DNA from: Candidatus Binatia bacterium
GTDB lineage: Bacteria > Desulfobacterota > Binatia > HRBIN30
NCBI GenBank assembly: GCA_937925685.1
Contig: CALAMI010000010.1
Location: forward strand, 331,454 to 395,453
Length of the DNA: 64,000 nt
Reading direction: 5' to 3'
Shown: in pieces, positions 62,331-64,000 of the stretch
Numbering within the stretch: position 1 is the stretch's first letter
Layout of the letters: each line of letters opens with the position of its first letter
Translations under genes and position numbers: made by a program
The notes under the pieces: model-generated
Seen by the model: only the letters and a program-made list of their open reading frames with translations
What the model was told of the DNA's origin: nothing
Database searches by the model: none

Positions 62331-63752
62331 ATGCGCAAGGGTACTCGGCAATTTCTGTGGGTCAGCTTGCTGCTGCTTCCGAGTGCAGGGTGGTTAGTGG
62401 TGAACCAACTCGCCGCCCAAGCGATGTGCCGCAGGCTCTCCGCCCTTGCACCCCAGGAGAATCTCGCTGAACCACACTGTTCCCCCAGCCGCTGGCTGTG
62501 GCCTGGTGTACGCTTCGGGCGGAGCCGCACCTTGTTCACCGTCGGTGCGGGTGAAGCGCGGGTCGAGGCCGATATGGAACAGGGTGAGGCTGAACTCGAC
62601 GTAAGGCAGATTGCATTCCGGCAATCTCTCGGGCTCCGCCTGAAGTTGCACCATGTAAGGCTCTTCCTCAGTACGGACAGATTGAGCCAATCTACCGGGT
62701 CACCTCTCCCACTTCTCGCTGCGCTCGTCGCGCATGCTGACCGCTTTCTCGTCGGTAGCCCCATCTCCAGCGCGGAGATTTACGATGGTGCGGTCTTCCT
62801 TCAAACTACCGATCACGCTAAGCCCACGCAACTCTTGGCCCGCGAGTTCGAGCTCAGCTTCAAGCAAGATGCACGCGGCTCCAGACAGATAGTCTTTAGA
62901 GGGGTCCTGGGAGAGCATTTGCCGGCTCAGCTCGATTTACTGATACAGCCTCAGCCTGAGTCGACGCGAATCGTTGCCTCAGGCCATCTCCGAGTCGCGC
63001 GTCACCTTTTTGCGCAAGCACGCAATGTCGAATTCCTTTACACACCAGCCAGCATTTCCGTCTCCACCATGGGTCTCTCGCTCAATGGTGCTCCCGTTAC
63101 GATCTCTGCAACCTTCCCACGCCACCCGGACCTACCGGGCCATGTTACAGTACAATGGCAAAACCTTCGCATTGGCCCAGTTGCAGGCCACCTCTGGGAC
63201 GATTTGCAGGGCGTGCTCGAGGGTGAAAGCAGTGGAAACATTTCCGCTTCTTCCCCGTCCCTCGATTCGCTTGGTGACTTTTCGCGCTGGGACGCCCACG
63301 GCAAAATAACTGGGCGCCGGCTTCACTGGAGCGGAGTCAATCTCCTCTATGGTTTCCTCGAAAGGGCGAATCTCCAGATTAGCGAACAGCATTTCCGTGA
63401 TTTACTTCAAACGCTACGGCACGCCTTCACCGCGGAACTTTTGCCCGCTGAGACGCAAGTCCATCGCTTAGAGGCAACAGTCCACGCCACGGGAGGAACG
63501 ATCCACTTCGAAAACGTCTCCCTCAGCGGCCCGCGGTACCAAATCGACGCCCACGGCACGCTTGCTTTGGCTGACGGGGGCCCAAAAGTTGACGCGACGA
63601 TCCATCTGACCCCTGCCACCGAAATTGCCAATTTGATTTGCGCCAAAGTCCCCACAGCATGCGACTTCGGCAATCACGGTGGCAAACTCGTCTTCCCCTA
63701 CCGCTGGGTGGGAAATCCGCTAACGAGCCTACCCGTTTGGGCCGCGCACTAG
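62331..63752 (+). CDS. AsmA-like periplasmic membrane-anchored protein
   Basis: The 473-residue protein begins with a single signal-anchor (FLWVSLLLLPSAGWLVVNQL). It continues as a long beta-rich chain with repeated amphipathic strands, including WDAHGKITGRRLHWSGVNLLYGF and the late ATVHATGGTIHFENVSLSGPRYQIDAHGTLALADGG. This resembles AsmA/DUF-type and GspN-like proteins that line the periplasm and, in some cases, carry phospholipid to the outer membrane. Assignment to one subfamily is uncertain. It is divergent from the crotonase gene and seems to be single. Confidence 0.65.
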   Translation: MRKGTRQFLWVSLLLLPSAGWLVVNQLAAQAMCRRLSALAPQENLAEPHCSPSRWLWPGVRFGRSRTLFTVGAGEARVEADMEQGEAELDVRQIAFRQSLGLRLKLHHVRLFLSTDRLSQSTGSPLPLLAALVAHADRFLVGSPISSAEIYDGAVFLQTTDHAKPTQLLAREFELSFKQDARGSRQIVFRGVLGEHLPAQLDLLIQPQPESTRIVASGHLRVARHLFAQARNVEFLYTPASISVSTMGLSLNGAPVTISATFPRHPDLPGHVTVQWQNLRIGPVAGHLWDDLQGVLEGESSGNISASSPSLDSLGDFSRWDAHGKITGRRLHWSGVNLLYGFLERANLQISEQHFRDLLQTLRHAFTAELLPAETQVHRLEATVHATGGTIHFENVSLSGPRYQIDAHGTLALADGGPKVDATIHLTPATEIANLICAKVPTACDFGNHGGKLVFPYRWVGNPLTSLPVWAAH

Positions 63753-63857
63753 GCACGGTGGCGCTTCGAAGCGCTTCGTCCGCCCATGCCACTGCCAGCG
63801 CGGTGGCCCGCCGAGCCACATCAGTTACGGGCCACCTGGTGCCTCCATTCCTAGCGC

Positions 63858-64000
63858 TCACGGGTAGCAGGTAAGCCGTAGCATGCTGGTCTTGCGCTTC
63901 GGTCGTGGCAGGGATCCGTCGAAGGCAGTGGTGCGGATGACCACCCGCCGTTTGGCCTTGTCCTTGGGCGTCTGTACCACCAGCGCCTTCATCTCCAGCG
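63858..64000 (-). CDS. C-terminal fragment of an unidentified protein at the window edge
   Basis: On the minus strand a frame enters from the right edge and ends at TGA 63858 after 47 codons (LEMKALVVQTPKDKAKRRVV and onward to KTSMLRLTCYP). The basic composition might suit a transposase or nucleic-acid-binding protein, but I cannot identify it, and it may not be a real gene. Confidence 0.3.
   Translation of the reverse strand, partial: LEMKALVVQTPKDKAKRRVVIRTTAFDGSLPRPKRKTSMLRLTCYP

Overview
The window is GC-rich, densely coded bacterial chromosome. It holds about 52 protein genes, one tRNA-Arg(ACG), and no phage, CRISPR array or clear insertion sequence. Three things point to an uncultivated Gram-negative lineage near the old Deltaproteobacteria, most like Candidatus Binatota: many CoA-ester genes (acyl-CoA ligases, dehydrogenase, three crotonases, MaoC-type dehydratase, B12 mutase, LLM oxidoreductase); large secreted proteins with Thr/Pro 'TPTPT' linkers and PEECDDGN cysteine motifs; and outer-membrane functions (TolC, a WaaF-like heptosyltransferase, RNase E/G with a long tail). 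The lineage is an inference from gene style; no rRNA is present to test it.

Layout. 1-5.7 kb: start of an acetyl-CoA synthetase, a GH57 hydrolase, a lytic transglycosylase, pgsA, tRNA-Arg and a small protein. 5.9-10.2 kb (minus): acyl-CoA ligase and dehydrogenase behind an operator-like site, then a JAMM peptidase and panE. 10.5-20.5 kb (plus): a membrane glycosyltransferase-like TPR protein, a secreted lysyl oxidase homologue, sugar nucleotidyltransferase with galactokinase, then a tight cluster of APH-type kinase, lipoprotein, DUF6285 protein and two unequal PaaK-type ligases. 20.6-27.1 kb: hydrolase, RDD membrane protein, amidohydrolase, crotonase, TetR repressor and MaoC-like protein. 27.2-42.9 kb (almost all minus): two paralogous giant surface proteins flank an apparent operon glpX - crotonase - DUF2007 - B12 mutase large and small subunits - geranylgeranyl-reductase-like flavoprotein - LLM oxidoreductase, with a BtuF-like protein behind. 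Homoserine dehydrogenase and an AlaC-type aminotransferase follow. 43.3-57.4 kb: secreted proteins, RNase E/G, metF, an HKP-repeat peptide, TolC, a Cys-rich surface protein, thrC-metB-EEP nuclease, a D-hydroxyacid dehydrogenase and WaaF. 57.4-64 kb: aldo/keto reductase, a two-domain GT2, a second TetR, an SDR-crotonase pair, an AsmA-like protein and a partial gene at the edge.

Together these genes suggest acyl-CoA and branched-chain acid catabolism, aspartate-family amino acid synthesis and cell-surface building. The points most worth following are: a 20-base element shared by two promoters, with a third related site, likely bound by the TetR at 25.3 kb; a mutase annotated by family as methylmalonyl-CoA mutase but carrying the Phe/Gln pocket pair of isobutyryl-CoA mutase; a bacterial lysyl oxidase keeping both cofactor-forming residues; and a tiny secreted His-Lys-Pro repeat peptide.
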